This document shows positions 53,238 through 62,061 of a stretch of 64,000 bases of DNA, piece by piece. How positions within the stretch are numbered: the stretch's first letter is position 1; every line of letters starts with the position of its first letter. The translations under genes were made by a program, and so were the position numbers. Source of the stretch: Paenibacillus pedocola (GTDB lineage Bacteria > Bacillota > Bacilli > Paenibacillales > Paenibacillaceae); NCBI RefSeq assembly GCF_031599675.1, contig NZ_CP134223.1:3286001-3350000 (forward strand). Reading direction: 5' to 3'. The notes below the pieces were generated by a model. The model saw nothing but the letters and a program-made list of their open reading frames with translations, was not told the DNA's origin and did not search any database.

Positions 53238-54125
53238 ATGGAACTTCTTCAGCTGCAATATTTTCTTGCGGTTGCCCGGTTAGAGCACATGACCGAAGCT
53301 GCACGCATTCTGCATGTTACCCAATCCTCGCTCAGCAAAACGATCGGGCGTCTGGAAGAGGATCTGGGAGTTCCTTTATTTGACCGGAGCGGCCGGAGTC
53401 TGCGGTTAAATGAATTCGGCATCCGTTTCCTCCGCCGTGCAGAAAGAGCTTTGTTTGAACTCGAGCAGGGGAAGCAGGAGCTCAGAGATCTGTCCAGCCC
53501 GGAACACAGCACACTAGAATTAGCAGTGACTGCGGCAAGTACATTGCCAAATATCCTGAGAGCTTTCCGTAAAAAGCAGCCTAATATCCACTTTCATGTG
53601 CAAATGCTAACTACCAAGGAAATGGTTGACCGGTTATTAAGAGGAGAAGTTGACTTCTGTCTATCCTCACCGTCTATAGAAGATGAAGACATTGAGAGCA
53701 TCATTGTGTTCTTCGATCCGATCCTTGTTGCTGTGCCTAAAGGGCATCATCTGGCAGACCGGACTAGTGTGACCTTGGCAGAATTAAGGGATGAATGGTT
53801 TGTTGGTGTAAAGAGAGGGTACGGTACCCGTGATCTGACGGACGCGGTATGCAAGTCATCAGGCTTTATTCTAAACTATGTGTATGAAGGGGATGAACCT
53901 TCGAGGTTAGTCTCACTGGTGGAAGCTGAGGTTGGTATTGCCTTCATTCCCGGTACAGCAAGGGATTCACGGGCTTCTCTCAGTTATCTGGAAATAAAGG
54001 ATCCAGGGATGGTGCGGGAGATCGCATTATTATGGCATAAAAGCAGGTATATTTCCCGGGCTGCCCACGACTTCCGCGAGGTCGTTTTGGACTATTTTGC
54101 GGGGATATCCGAACATATAAAATGA
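53238..54125 (+). CDS. LysR-family transcriptional regulator
   Basis: 295 residues. The N-terminal MELLQLQYFLAVARLEHMTEAARILHVTQSSLSKTIGRLEEDLGVPLFDRSGRSLRLN is a canonical LysR helix-turn-helix, and the effector lobe begins at about 90. It is divergent from the MFS exporter and likely regulates it. ATG 53238 follows GGAGG. The GNAT gene starts 15 bases after its stop and may be co-transcribed. Confidence 0.88.
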   Translation: MELLQLQYFLAVARLEHMTEAARILHVTQSSLSKTIGRLEEDLGVPLFDRSGRSLRLNEFGIRFLRRAERALFELEQGKQELRDLSSPEHSTLELAVTAASTLPNILRAFRKKQPNIHFHVQMLTTKEMVDRLLRGEVDFCLSSPSIEDEDIESIIVFFDPILVAVPKGHHLADRTSVTLAELRDEWFVGVKRGYGTRDLTDAVCKSSGFILNYVYEGDEPSRLVSLVEAEVGIAFIPGTARDSRASLSYLEIKDPGMVREIALLWHKSRYISRAAHDFREVVLDYFAGISEHIK

Positions 54126-54140
54126 ACAGAGGTGGAGATG

Positions 54141-54689
54141 ATGAAATTGCTAGAGCAGAGAGTATATATCCGGTTCCCGGAGGAAAAGGATGCCGGAGAA
54201 TTGACAGCTCTTTACAAGCGTAACCGGGAGTTTTTCGAACAATTCTCGCCAAGCGTCCAGGAGGAATTTTATACTGAGGAGCACCAGTTGCAGACGATAA
54301 TAAAGGGCAAGGCGGATAGGGAAGAAGACCGGAGATATGACTTTGTGATCTGCCATAAAGCGGATGACCGGATTATTGGCAATGTCGGGCTGTCCTTTGT
54401 GGTACGGAGTGCGCTCCAGAGCTGCATGATCGGATACAGCCTGGATCAGGCCTATAACGGGAAGGGCTATATGACGGAAGCCGTGAAACAGGTCGTACGT
54501 TATGCCTTCGAGGAGCTGAAATTCCACCGGATTAGCGGCGAAGCTTCGCCCCAGAATCCCGGTTCGATCCGGGTGCTTGAGAATGCGGGCTTCCACAAAG
54601 AAGGCATCGCCCGAAGCAACGTGAAGATCAACGGAGTCTGGAAGGATCATCAGGTTCTCGCTATTATTAATCCCTCGGATACTGAATAA
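54141..54689 (+). CDS. GNAT acetyltransferase, RimJ/RimL type
   Basis: 182 residues. The Acetyltransf_3 pattern is clear: VYIRFPEEKDAGELTALYKRN at the start, RIIGNVGLSFV, then IGYSLDQAYNGKGYMTEAVKQVVRYAF as the acetyl-CoA loop (Y-N-G-K-G-Y-M). RISGEASPQNPGSIRVLENAGFHKEG closes the fold. Relatives acetylate ribosomal-protein N-termini or small molecules; the substrate here is unknown. GAGGTG precedes ATG 54141. Confidence 0.88.
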   Translation: MKLLEQRVYIRFPEEKDAGELTALYKRNREFFEQFSPSVQEEFYTEEHQLQTIIKGKADREEDRRYDFVICHKADDRIIGNVGLSFVVRSALQSCMIGYSLDQAYNGKGYMTEAVKQVVRYAFEELKFHRISGEASPQNPGSIRVLENAGFHKEGIARSNVKINGVWKDHQVLAIINPSDTE

Positions 54690-54802
54690 TAATTTTCAGT
54701 TAGCAATTTTAAAAGCGCGTATAATGAAGCTTCCAGTCGTAACAATAGATACTTTTCCCGCTGCCATTTTATACGGCATTAAATTTAGAGAGGACGATCA
54801 AG

Positions 54803-55831
54803 ATGGCATTCCATCATCCTTCTGAACGTATAAAGATCCCGCCAGGGTTCTGGGCAGGATTAAGCCATATGGGGCTATCGCTGCACGAAGTCGCTTCGCA
54901 AGCAGGATTGCCGCTCACCGTGGTAACGGATTCAACCGGGGTTACCATGGCCCAATATTTTGCAATCTGGCAGTCGTATTCCGATCTTGTAGGAGACATC
55001 TCACATAGCATTATCAGGTTATCCAGCGCATTTGAAACAGCGCAGTACCCTCCGTCAGTCTTGGCGACATATCACGCCCGCAGCTATCGTGATGCTCTAT
55101 ACCGTATGGCCCGGTATAAACAAATGTGCCCGCCTGAGAACTTACACATCATTGAAGATGGAGATAGCTGTACGATCGATCTGAACTGGCAGTCCGGTGT
55201 ACAGACCGGTCTGCCGGTACTAGCCGGGATCACTCTGGCTACTCTGCTGGAGATCGGCCGGCGGGGCACGGGACAACATGTGAATGTCAAACTTGTTGAG
55301 TTCACACACCCTATGGGAGACTTGCGGGCGCTGGAGACGTACTTTGGCGCGCGGATTCAGACCGGGGCGAAACATAACCGGTTGACATTGCACCGGATAC
55401 ATCTTGACCTCCCGTTTATCTCCTATAACGAAGAGCTGCTGCAGATATTGACACCCGTGCTGGATCATACCTTGGATGAACGGATAAGCCGCCACTCTTT
55501 GACCGGGACTGTCAAATGGATCATGAAACGCAGCTTTACAGCAGGGCGCCAAGATATTCAGGCTGTTGCCAGTGAACTCGGGATGAGCGACCGAACCCTG
55601 CAGCGTAGGCTTACTGAAGAAGGGACCAGCTTCAAGCAGCTGTTGACTGAGGCCAGGCATGAACAGGCACTGGAATATTTGGCCGACCCTTCGCTTGATA
55701 TTAAAGAAGTAGCCTTCCTTATCGGATATGAGGATCAGAACTCGTTCTACCGTGCCTTCCGTTTGTGGGAAGGAGATACTCCAGCCCATTGGCGTTCCGA
55801 ACATCTAAGTCCTGTTGTGACGACGGTTTAG
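54803..55831 (+). CDS. AraC-family transcriptional regulator
   Basis: 342 residues. The N-terminal ~200 match the arabinose-binding-domain-type sensor of the OruR/ArgR-like AraC group. The C-terminal double helix-turn-helix is clear: DIQAVASELGMSDRTLQRRLTEEGTSFKQLLTEARHEQALEYL, then DIKEVAFLIGYEDQNSFYRAFRLWEGDTPAHWR. The short-chain dehydrogenase gene 112 bases downstream on the same strand is the plausible target. AGAGAGGA precedes the ATG. Confidence 0.88.
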   Translation: MAFHHPSERIKIPPGFWAGLSHMGLSLHEVASQAGLPLTVVTDSTGVTMAQYFAIWQSYSDLVGDISHSIIRLSSAFETAQYPPSVLATYHARSYRDALYRMARYKQMCPPENLHIIEDGDSCTIDLNWQSGVQTGLPVLAGITLATLLEIGRRGTGQHVNVKLVEFTHPMGDLRALETYFGARIQTGAKHNRLTLHRIHLDLPFISYNEELLQILTPVLDHTLDERISRHSLTGTVKWIMKRSFTAGRQDIQAVASELGMSDRTLQRRLTEEGTSFKQLLTEARHEQALEYLADPSLDIKEVAFLIGYEDQNSFYRAFRLWEGDTPAHWRSEHLSPVVTTV

Positions 55832-55943
55832 TAAATTGGCGTGTCCAACAAGTAAGATGGCGGGACAGGCTAGTTACCAGAAGTGCCGGACAAGATATCA
55901 TAATCTCTATCCAGTGCAGTAAGAACACAAGGAGAGATGAACG

Positions 55944-56738
55944 ATGGATATGGGATTAACGAATACAACGGCTCTAGTAACGGGATCGACAAAAGGGATT
56001 GGGAAAGCAATCGCTATCGAGCTTGCCCGGGAAGGTGTACATGTGCTGATCAATGGCCGAAGTGAGGAAGAAGTCGAACGCGTTGTAGAGGAGATCCGAC
56101 AGCAATTTCCGTCCACCAATCCCCGGAATGCAACCGCTGATATTACAGATGCTCAGCAGAGGGAAGCCTTATATGCGAAGTACCCCGACATTGATATTCT
56201 AGTGAATAATACAGGCATATACGAAATCATGCAGTACGAGGATGTTGATGATCAAGTATGGGAGCGATACTTCCGGACGAATGTACTGGCTGCGAACGGA
56301 TTAGCTAAATTCTATCTTCCCAAAATGCTTGCACACGGTTATGGACGCATTATATTCATCGCGAGTGAAGAAGCAGTGATGCCATCCGGGCAAATGCCGC
56401 AGTACTGTATGACCAAATCGATGCTGCTGTCCTTGTCCAAAAGTTTATCGAAGCTGACAATCGGGACCGAAGTTACCATAAACACGATCATGCCTGGGCC
56501 AACGCTGTCTGAAAATGTGCAGCAGATCGTTGAAGGTATCTATGCCAATGATGAGAGGTCTTTTGCAGAGAAAGAGCGAACCTTCATGACAACCAATCTT
56601 CCCCAATCCGAAATCCAGCGGTTTATCAGACCGAGCGAGATTGGCAGATTAGCTGCGTTCGTATGCAGTCCATTTGCTTCAGCGTTCAAAGGTTCTCCGA
56701 TCCGCATGGACGGGGGAATGGTGCCAACGATTTTCTAA
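55944..56738 (+). CDS. Short-chain dehydrogenase/reductase
   Basis: 264 residues. The cofactor loop is TGSTKGIGKAIA (14-25), with NNTG further on. Ser in IFIASEEAV and Tyr-x3-Lys in QYCMTK are the catalytic residues. The C-terminus ends with the usual IRMDGGMVPTIF. NGRSEEEVE suggests NADP preference through the Arg after the second strand. It reduces or oxidises a carbonyl/alcohol; the substrate is unknown. AGGAG precedes the ATG. Confidence 0.9.
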   Translation: MDMGLTNTTALVTGSTKGIGKAIAIELAREGVHVLINGRSEEEVERVVEEIRQQFPSTNPRNATADITDAQQREALYAKYPDIDILVNNTGIYEIMQYEDVDDQVWERYFRTNVLAANGLAKFYLPKMLAHGYGRIIFIASEEAVMPSGQMPQYCMTKSMLLSLSKSLSKLTIGTEVTINTIMPGPTLSENVQQIVEGIYANDERSFAEKERTFMTTNLPQSEIQRFIRPSEIGRLAAFVCSPFASAFKGSPIRMDGGMVPTIF

Positions 56739-56755
56739 GACAAGACTACGCATAA

Positions 56756-56800
56756 AAGACGCAATAACTTACTCCTATGGAGTAGTTCTTGCGTCTTTTC
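56756..56800 (+). terminator. Terminator after the SDR gene
   Basis: AAGACGCAA / TTGCGTCTT with an inner TACTCC/GGAGTA stem is followed by TTCC; A-rich sequence precedes it. Confidence 0.75.
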
Positions 56801-56910
56801 CTATATCTAAAATTTGTGAAGATATATCGACTGGTTATGTATTGACACGGTCCTAAGAGATTGCCTATCATTGAATACTAACATCAATATGAACCGGAAG
56901 GATGTCAGGC

Positions 56911-59166
56911 ATGAGCGAAATGAATCAGGAGTATATCGTAATCTCAGGTGCAAGAGAAAATAATCTCAAAAATGTGTCCCTGCGTATTCCGAAACGGAAG
57001 ATCACGATCTTCACCGGTGTATCCGGCTCCGGCAAGTCATCGATCGTCTTCGATACGATTGCCGCAGAATCCACGCGATTGTTGAATGAGAACTTCAGCA
57101 TGTTTGTGCGCACTTTCCTGCCGAAATATCCGCAGCCCGATACAGACTCTATTGAGAACCTGAGCATGGCCGTTATTGTAGACCAGAAGCGGCTGGGCGG
57201 CGGATCCCATTCGACGATGGGTACGATTACGGATATTTCTCCTATTCTGCGACTGCTTTTCTCCAGGGCGGGCCAGCCCTATGTCGGACAAGCGAATAGG
57301 TTCTCGTTCAATGATCCTGCGGGAATGTGTCCCGAGTGTGGCGGTATCGGCCGCAGGCTGGCTGTTGATATGAGCAAGGCACTGGATATGTCGAAGTCTT
57401 TGAATGAAGGAGCAATCCATCTTCCCGACTATTCGGTGAACGGCTGGGATTGGAATATGATCACGCAGTCTGGAGACTTCGATCTGGATAAGAAGCTGAG
57501 CGATTACTCAGAAGAGGAACTGGAGCAACTGCTGTACGCCGAGGCAAGGAAAGTGCAGATGGATTTCGCCGGTAAAGCAACCAATATTACAGTAGAAGGT
57601 GTAATTGAGAAATTCACTAACAAATACATCAAGCAGGATGTGAAACTGAAGTCCGAGCGTACCCAAAAAGCTGTTGCGCCGTATATCACTGAGGGACCCT
57701 GCTCCAGCTGTCATGGGGCTAGACTCAGCCAAGCCGCACTCAGCTGCAGAATCAACGGCCGTAACATTGCGGACCTGTCCTCCATGGAGGTAGGACAGCT
57801 CATCCATGTCATCCGTGAGATAGATAATCCTGCCGCTGCGCCGGTCGTCAAATCGCTGGTGGAGCGGCTGCAGCATCTGGTCGATATCGGTCTTGACTAC
57901 CTGACGCTGGACCGTGAAACGGATACATTGTCCGGCGGCGAGTCTCAGCGCGTCAAAATGGTGAAGCACCTGAGCGGCAGTCTGGTGGATGTCACTTACA
58001 TCTTCGATGAGCCAAGTGTTGGCCTGCACCCGCGTGATGTACACAGGTTAAATGAACTACTGCTGAAGCTGCGCGACAAGGGGAATACAGTGATCGTCGT
58101 TGAGCATGATCCCGATGTAATCAAGCTGGCAGATCATATCGTTGATGTCGGTCCTCACGCCGGCAGCCGCGGAGGGAATATCGTATATGAGGGAAGCTTC
58201 CAGGGACTGCTGGAGGCAGGTACACTTACAGGCAGTTATATGAAGCGACCGCTTCATTTGAAGCATGTCTGCAGGCAGCCGTCCGGATATCTGCCCATCA
58301 AGGAGGCCTCACTACACAACCTGCAGGACGTTAGTGTTAATATCCCAGCCGGAGTGTTGACAGTAGTTACAGGTGTCGCCGGTTCAGGCAAAAGTACGCT
58401 GATTAACGATGTCTTCCTCAGCCAGCATCCAGATGCGATCGTCATCGACCAATCTTCAGTAGGAGTGTCAACACGCTCGAATCCTGCAACATACACAGGG
58501 ATTATGGACGATGTGCGCAAGGCGTTTGCATCCGCGAATAAGGTGAGCCCTGGTTTGTTCAGCTTCAATTCCAAGGGGGCCTGCGAGAACTGCCAAGGGC
58601 TCGGAGTTGTCTATACTGATCTTGGCTTCCTTGATAGTATAAAGCTGCCTTGCGAGGTATGCGGAGGCAAACGGTTTAAGGAAGAGGTCCTGGCATATCA
58701 TCTGAATGGCAAGTCAATTGCCGATGTGCTGGAGATGAATGTGGAGCAGGCTCTGGACTTTTTTCAGTTAAAAGAGGTTGTCCGCAAGCTCCAGGCAATG
58801 AGTGATGTGGGCCTCAATTATATTACACTCGGCCAGCCGCTCAGTACACTTTCGGGCGGGGAATGCCAGCGCATTAAACTGGCGAGTGAGCTGTATAAGA
58901 AGGGCAGCATCTATGTGATGGATGAACCGACAACGGGCCTGCACATGTCAGATATCGGACATCTTCTCGAGATCATGAACCGCCTCGTGGATGCCGGAAA
59001 TACAGTGATTGTCATCGAGCACAACCTCGATGTGATCAGCCAGGCTGACTGGATCATCGATATGGGACCGGATGGAGGGGGCAGGGGAGGTCAGGTGGTG
59101 TTCGAAGGCCCGCCTCAGCAGATCGTTCAAGCCGAGCTATCAATCACGGGAAAATACTTGAAGTAG
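56911..59166 (+). CDS. Short UvrA-like ABC ATPase
   Basis: 751 residues against about 950 for the repair UvrA. Both ABC halves are intact: GVSGSGKSS and GVAGSGKST as Walker A, LSGGESQRVKMVKHL and LSGGECQRIKLASEL as signatures, IFDEPSVGLHPRD and VMDEPTTGLH as Walker B. Zinc-finger Cys pairs are present (CPECGG, CENCQG, CEVCGG). The insert that binds UvrB in true UvrA is missing, so this is a class II UvrA paralogue. Such proteins are often linked to tolerance of DNA-binding drugs rather than general excision repair. ATG 56911 fits GGAAGG; ATG 56902 is an alternative. Confidence 0.88.
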   Translation: MSEMNQEYIVISGARENNLKNVSLRIPKRKITIFTGVSGSGKSSIVFDTIAAESTRLLNENFSMFVRTFLPKYPQPDTDSIENLSMAVIVDQKRLGGGSHSTMGTITDISPILRLLFSRAGQPYVGQANRFSFNDPAGMCPECGGIGRRLAVDMSKALDMSKSLNEGAIHLPDYSVNGWDWNMITQSGDFDLDKKLSDYSEEELEQLLYAEARKVQMDFAGKATNITVEGVIEKFTNKYIKQDVKLKSERTQKAVAPYITEGPCSSCHGARLSQAALSCRINGRNIADLSSMEVGQLIHVIREIDNPAAAPVVKSLVERLQHLVDIGLDYLTLDRETDTLSGGESQRVKMVKHLSGSLVDVTYIFDEPSVGLHPRDVHRLNELLLKLRDKGNTVIVVEHDPDVIKLADHIVDVGPHAGSRGGNIVYEGSFQGLLEAGTLTGSYMKRPLHLKHVCRQPSGYLPIKEASLHNLQDVSVNIPAGVLTVVTGVAGSGKSTLINDVFLSQHPDAIVIDQSSVGVSTRSNPATYTGIMDDVRKAFASANKVSPGLFSFNSKGACENCQGLGVVYTDLGFLDSIKLPCEVCGGKRFKEEVLAYHLNGKSIADVLEMNVEQALDFFQLKEVVRKLQAMSDVGLNYITLGQPLSTLSGGECQRIKLASELYKKGSIYVMDEPTTGLHMSDIGHLLEIMNRLVDAGNTVIVIEHNLDVISQADWIIDMGPDGGGRGGQVVFEGPPQQIVQAELSITGKYLK

Positions 59167-59293
59167 AGCGATCCGCTTCTATCTTCCACAACTCCCCATG
59201 AAGCTGCTGCTTCGAGTGGGGGGATGTTTGGTTATTAAATAGTTACTGTACAAACTATACGCAGCAAATGCATCTGAAAGGGGCTGGCACGAT

Positions 59294-60736
59294 TTGGAAT
59301 GGGGGAGCCTCTTCACACTTAGTCTATCTCTTGTAACCATACTCAATATTATTTTGGCTGCAATTGTTGTCTTCATTGAGCGTAGAGATATCGGGTCCAC
59401 ATGGGCCTGGCTGATGGTCTTGTTTTTTATCCCCGTGGTCGGATTTCTGTTTTACATTTTCTTCGGCAGACAGCTTAAGCAGAGAAATTTCTACAATCTA
59501 ACCGCTGAAGAGCGGATGTACCTTCAATCGGCTATCGATGAACAGCTGATGAATGTAGATTATCAAGGGGGACTTACAGCCAAGTATGCCGATCTGCTAA
59601 AGATGAACCTGTTATCCTCCAACGCAATTATCTCATCCGACAACGAAATTGAGATATTTAATGACGGGCGGGAGAAATTTAATTCGTTGTTCGAGGATAT
59701 CCGCAATGCAACCCAAGAAATCAACGTGCAGTATTATATCATTCAACCCGATGAATTAGGGACCAGGCTACGGGATGAGCTGACACTTAAGGCGAAGGAA
59801 GGCGTCCAGGTACGCGTTCTGTATGATGAGATCGGCTCCAAGCGGATATCACGTTCCTTCTTCAAGGAGTTAATCGAATATGGAGGAACGGTAGAAGTAT
59901 TCTTCCCGTCGCTGTTCCGGCTGATTAATTTCCGGATTAATAACCGCAACCACAGAAAGCTGTGCATTATTGACGGAGAGATTGCCTATATCGGCGGATT
60001 TAATGTCGGGGATGAGTACCTCGGTCTCGACAAAAAAATGGGCTATTGGCGGGACACTCATTTCCGGATCAAGGGAGGATCTGTCGATCAGATTCAAGGC
60101 CGGTTTTTCCTGGACTGGAACAAGGCTGCGAATCGCAGTGAAAAGCACCCGGAGCAGTTACCGTTCCGTACGGAAAGACATACCGGTGAAAGTGTGGTTC
60201 AGATCATCTCCAGCGGCCCCAATTCCCAGACAGAGCATCTGAAAAATATGTATCTGAAATTAATCGGTTCCGCCAAGAAGAGCATCTACATTCAAACGCC
60301 TTATTTCGTTCCGGATGCCAGCTTTATGGATGCCTGCAAAATCGCGCTGATGTCCGGAGTGGACGTACGAATCATGATACCCAATAAGCCGGACCATATG
60401 TTTGTCTATTCGGCAACCCTGGCGCATGCCGGTGAACTGCTGCCCTATGGCGTCAAAATCCTGCAATATGAAAAAGGATTCATGCATGCGAAGACGATTG
60501 TAGTGGATCAGGAGATCGCATCTGTCGGTACAGCGAATATTGATACCCGCAGCTTCCGGCTGAACTTTGAGGTGAATGCACTGGTCTGTGACGAAGTCAT
60601 TGCCGGTCAGCTGCATGACTTATTCTTAGAAGATAGTACTGAGTGCTCGGAGTTAACACTCGAGAGATACGAGGTACGGCCGAAGCTGGCCAAATTCAAA
60701 GAAGCTGTAGCAAGGTTGTTGTCACCTATTCTGTAA
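59294..60736 (+). CDS. cls: Cardiolipin synthase
   Basis: 480 residues. Two N-terminal membrane helices (LVTILNIILAAIVVFI and WAWLMVLFFIPVVGFLFYIFFGR) precede two phospholipase D domains. The HKD motifs are complete: HRKLCIIDGEIAYIGGFN (from H220) and HAKTIVVDQEIASVGTANID (from H398). The enzyme joins two phosphatidylglycerol molecules into cardiolipin and glycerol. The start is TTG 59294, after GAAAGGGGC; no in-frame ATG gives a complete first helix. Confidence 0.93.
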   Translation: MEWGSLFTLSLSLVTILNIILAAIVVFIERRDIGSTWAWLMVLFFIPVVGFLFYIFFGRQLKQRNFYNLTAEERMYLQSAIDEQLMNVDYQGGLTAKYADLLKMNLLSSNAIISSDNEIEIFNDGREKFNSLFEDIRNATQEINVQYYIIQPDELGTRLRDELTLKAKEGVQVRVLYDEIGSKRISRSFFKELIEYGGTVEVFFPSLFRLINFRINNRNHRKLCIIDGEIAYIGGFNVGDEYLGLDKKMGYWRDTHFRIKGGSVDQIQGRFFLDWNKAANRSEKHPEQLPFRTERHTGESVVQIISSGPNSQTEHLKNMYLKLIGSAKKSIYIQTPYFVPDASFMDACKIALMSGVDVRIMIPNKPDHMFVYSATLAHAGELLPYGVKILQYEKGFMHAKTIVVDQEIASVGTANIDTRSFRLNFEVNALVCDEVIAGQLHDLFLEDSTECSELTLERYEVRPKLAKFKEAVARLLSPIL

Positions 60737-60829
60737 AGAACTACGATCACAACTCCGAATTGTATAAAACCACTTGGATATTGGTATCCTATAGGGGCAA
60801 ATTATGCTTTGAAGGAGTGATCCTTACCT

Positions 60830-61000
60830 ATGGATAAACAGTCAAAACAAACAACGGATCCCAAAGCTACGCCGGTTAAGAAAGTGACTCCTACGATCTC
60901 CTCCGGTAAAAATGAACCCGAGTTTGCGGATGAGCTTACCAGTAGCGATATCGAGTCAGCATTCAAAAATCCGATTACCGGTGAAGAACGAATGTATTAA
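60830..61000 (+). CDS. Small hydrophilic protein
   Basis: 56 residues, Lys/Thr/Ser-rich, no hydrophobic segment: it starts MDKQSKQTTDPKATPVKKV and ends AFKNPITGEERMY. AAGGAG lies twelve bases before the ATG. I do not recognise a family. It sits 93 bases after the cardiolipin synthase gene and before a hairpin terminator, so it may be the last gene of that unit or have its own promoter. Confidence 0.6.
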   Translation: MDKQSKQTTDPKATPVKKVTPTISSGKNEPEFADELTSSDIESAFKNPITGEERMY

Positions 61001-61007
61001 AAGCCAA

Positions 61008-61056
61008 AAACAGCTGCAGCCCAGGACGGTTTACAAGTCCTGAACTGCAGCTGTTT
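61008..61056. terminator. Bidirectional terminator
   Basis: AAACAGCTGCAG / CTGCAGCTGTTT with an inner AGGAC/GTCCT stem lies between convergent genes and is followed by TATTGTTA. Confidence 0.85.
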
Positions 61057-61061
61057 TATTG

Positions 61062-62021
61062 TTAAAACTGGAAATCTTCATCCTTCAGCGGCTCCACGTT
61101 CAGTGCACGGATATATCCGTTGCCTTTCTTCGAGAAGAAGTCATGCTGCTTCGTGTGGGTACTGATGCCGTTCTGCACAATCGGATTAATCTCTTCCTCA
61201 TCGAACAGCGGATCATGACCGAGATTCATCATGGCTTTGTTGGCATTGTAGCGCAGGAAGGTCTTAACCTCGTCCACCAGTCCGATAGGAGCATATACCT
61301 GTTCCGTATAACGTTCTTCATTCTCATGCAGCAGGCGGAGCAGGCCTACAAGTGTCTGATGCAGGTCACGCTGCTCGTCTTCCTCAAGTCCGTCAAAAAT
61401 CTCCTGCGCCAGAACACCGACGTACACCCCGTGAATGCTCTCATCGCGCAGAATCAGATCGATGATCTCACCGCTGCAGGTCATTTTGCCCTGGCCGGCC
61501 AGATACAGCGGGTAGAAGAAGCCGCTGTAGAACAAGTAGCTCTCCAGCAGCACGGAGGCTGCCATAGCGAGGTACAAGTCTTTAGGCGAATCAATGTTTT
61601 TATAATACTGAGAGATGGTCTCCGCCTTAAACTGCAGGTGCGGATTCTCCTCCACCCAGCGGAATACCCCGTCAATTTCTTCCGTAGAAGCGAGGGTGGT
61701 AAAAATACTGCTGTACGACTTGGCATGAATCTGTTCCATCATGCCCATGAAGCCCAGCACAGCCTTGCGCTGCAGGCCATCGACATGCTCCATAATCTGC
61801 GGCATGCCGACACCGCCCTGAATCGTGTCGAGCAGCGTCAGGCCGCCCAGCACCTTCATATAGGAGTCCTTTTCCTGCTCACTGAGTGTGAGCCAGGACA
61901 TTTTGTCATCGGATAAGGGGATTTCATCATCCGTCCAGAATTGCATAATGTTTTGGTTCCAGAACATCAATGAGAAATCGTCGTCAGGACGGTTCCAGTT
62001 AACGGCTTGGATAGCGCTCAT
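61062..62021 (-). CDS. nrdF: Class Ib ribonucleotide reductase, beta subunit
   Basis: 319 residues, the usual NrdF length. The metal ligands are visible in [15 protein letters not shown] (Asp region), [15 protein letters not shown] (ExxH) and [12 protein letters not shown] (ExxH). The protein houses a di-manganese or di-iron tyrosyl-radical cofactor that starts the reaction in NrdE. AAGGAG precedes the ATG. It follows nrdE on the same strand after 40 bases. No nrdI is in the window; it may lie beyond the right edge. Confidence 0.95.
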   Translation of the reverse strand: MSAIQAVNWNRPDDDFSLMFWNQNIMQFWTDDEIPLSDDKMSWLTLSEQEKDSYMKVLGGLTLLDTIQGGVGMPQIMEHVDGLQRKAVLGFMGMMEQIHAKSYSSIFTTLASTEEIDGVFRWVEENPHLQFKAETISQYYKNIDSPKDLYLAMAASVLLESYLFYSGFFYPLYLAGQGKMTCSGEIIDLILRDESIHGVYVGVLAQEIFDGLEEDEQRDLHQTLVGLLRLLHENEERYTEQVYAPIGLVDEVKTFLRYNANKAMMNLGHDPLFDEEEINPIVQNGISTHTKQHDFFSKKGNGYIRALNVEPLKDEDFQF

Positions 62022-62061
62022 AATCTTGCAATCTCCTTTTCTGCGGCCAGAGCCTTCCTTG

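Noticed and set aside
61059..61916. A 285-codon open frame on the + strand opposite nrdF
   Set aside because: Same reason: it mirrors nrdF almost exactly, and the protein has no domain features.
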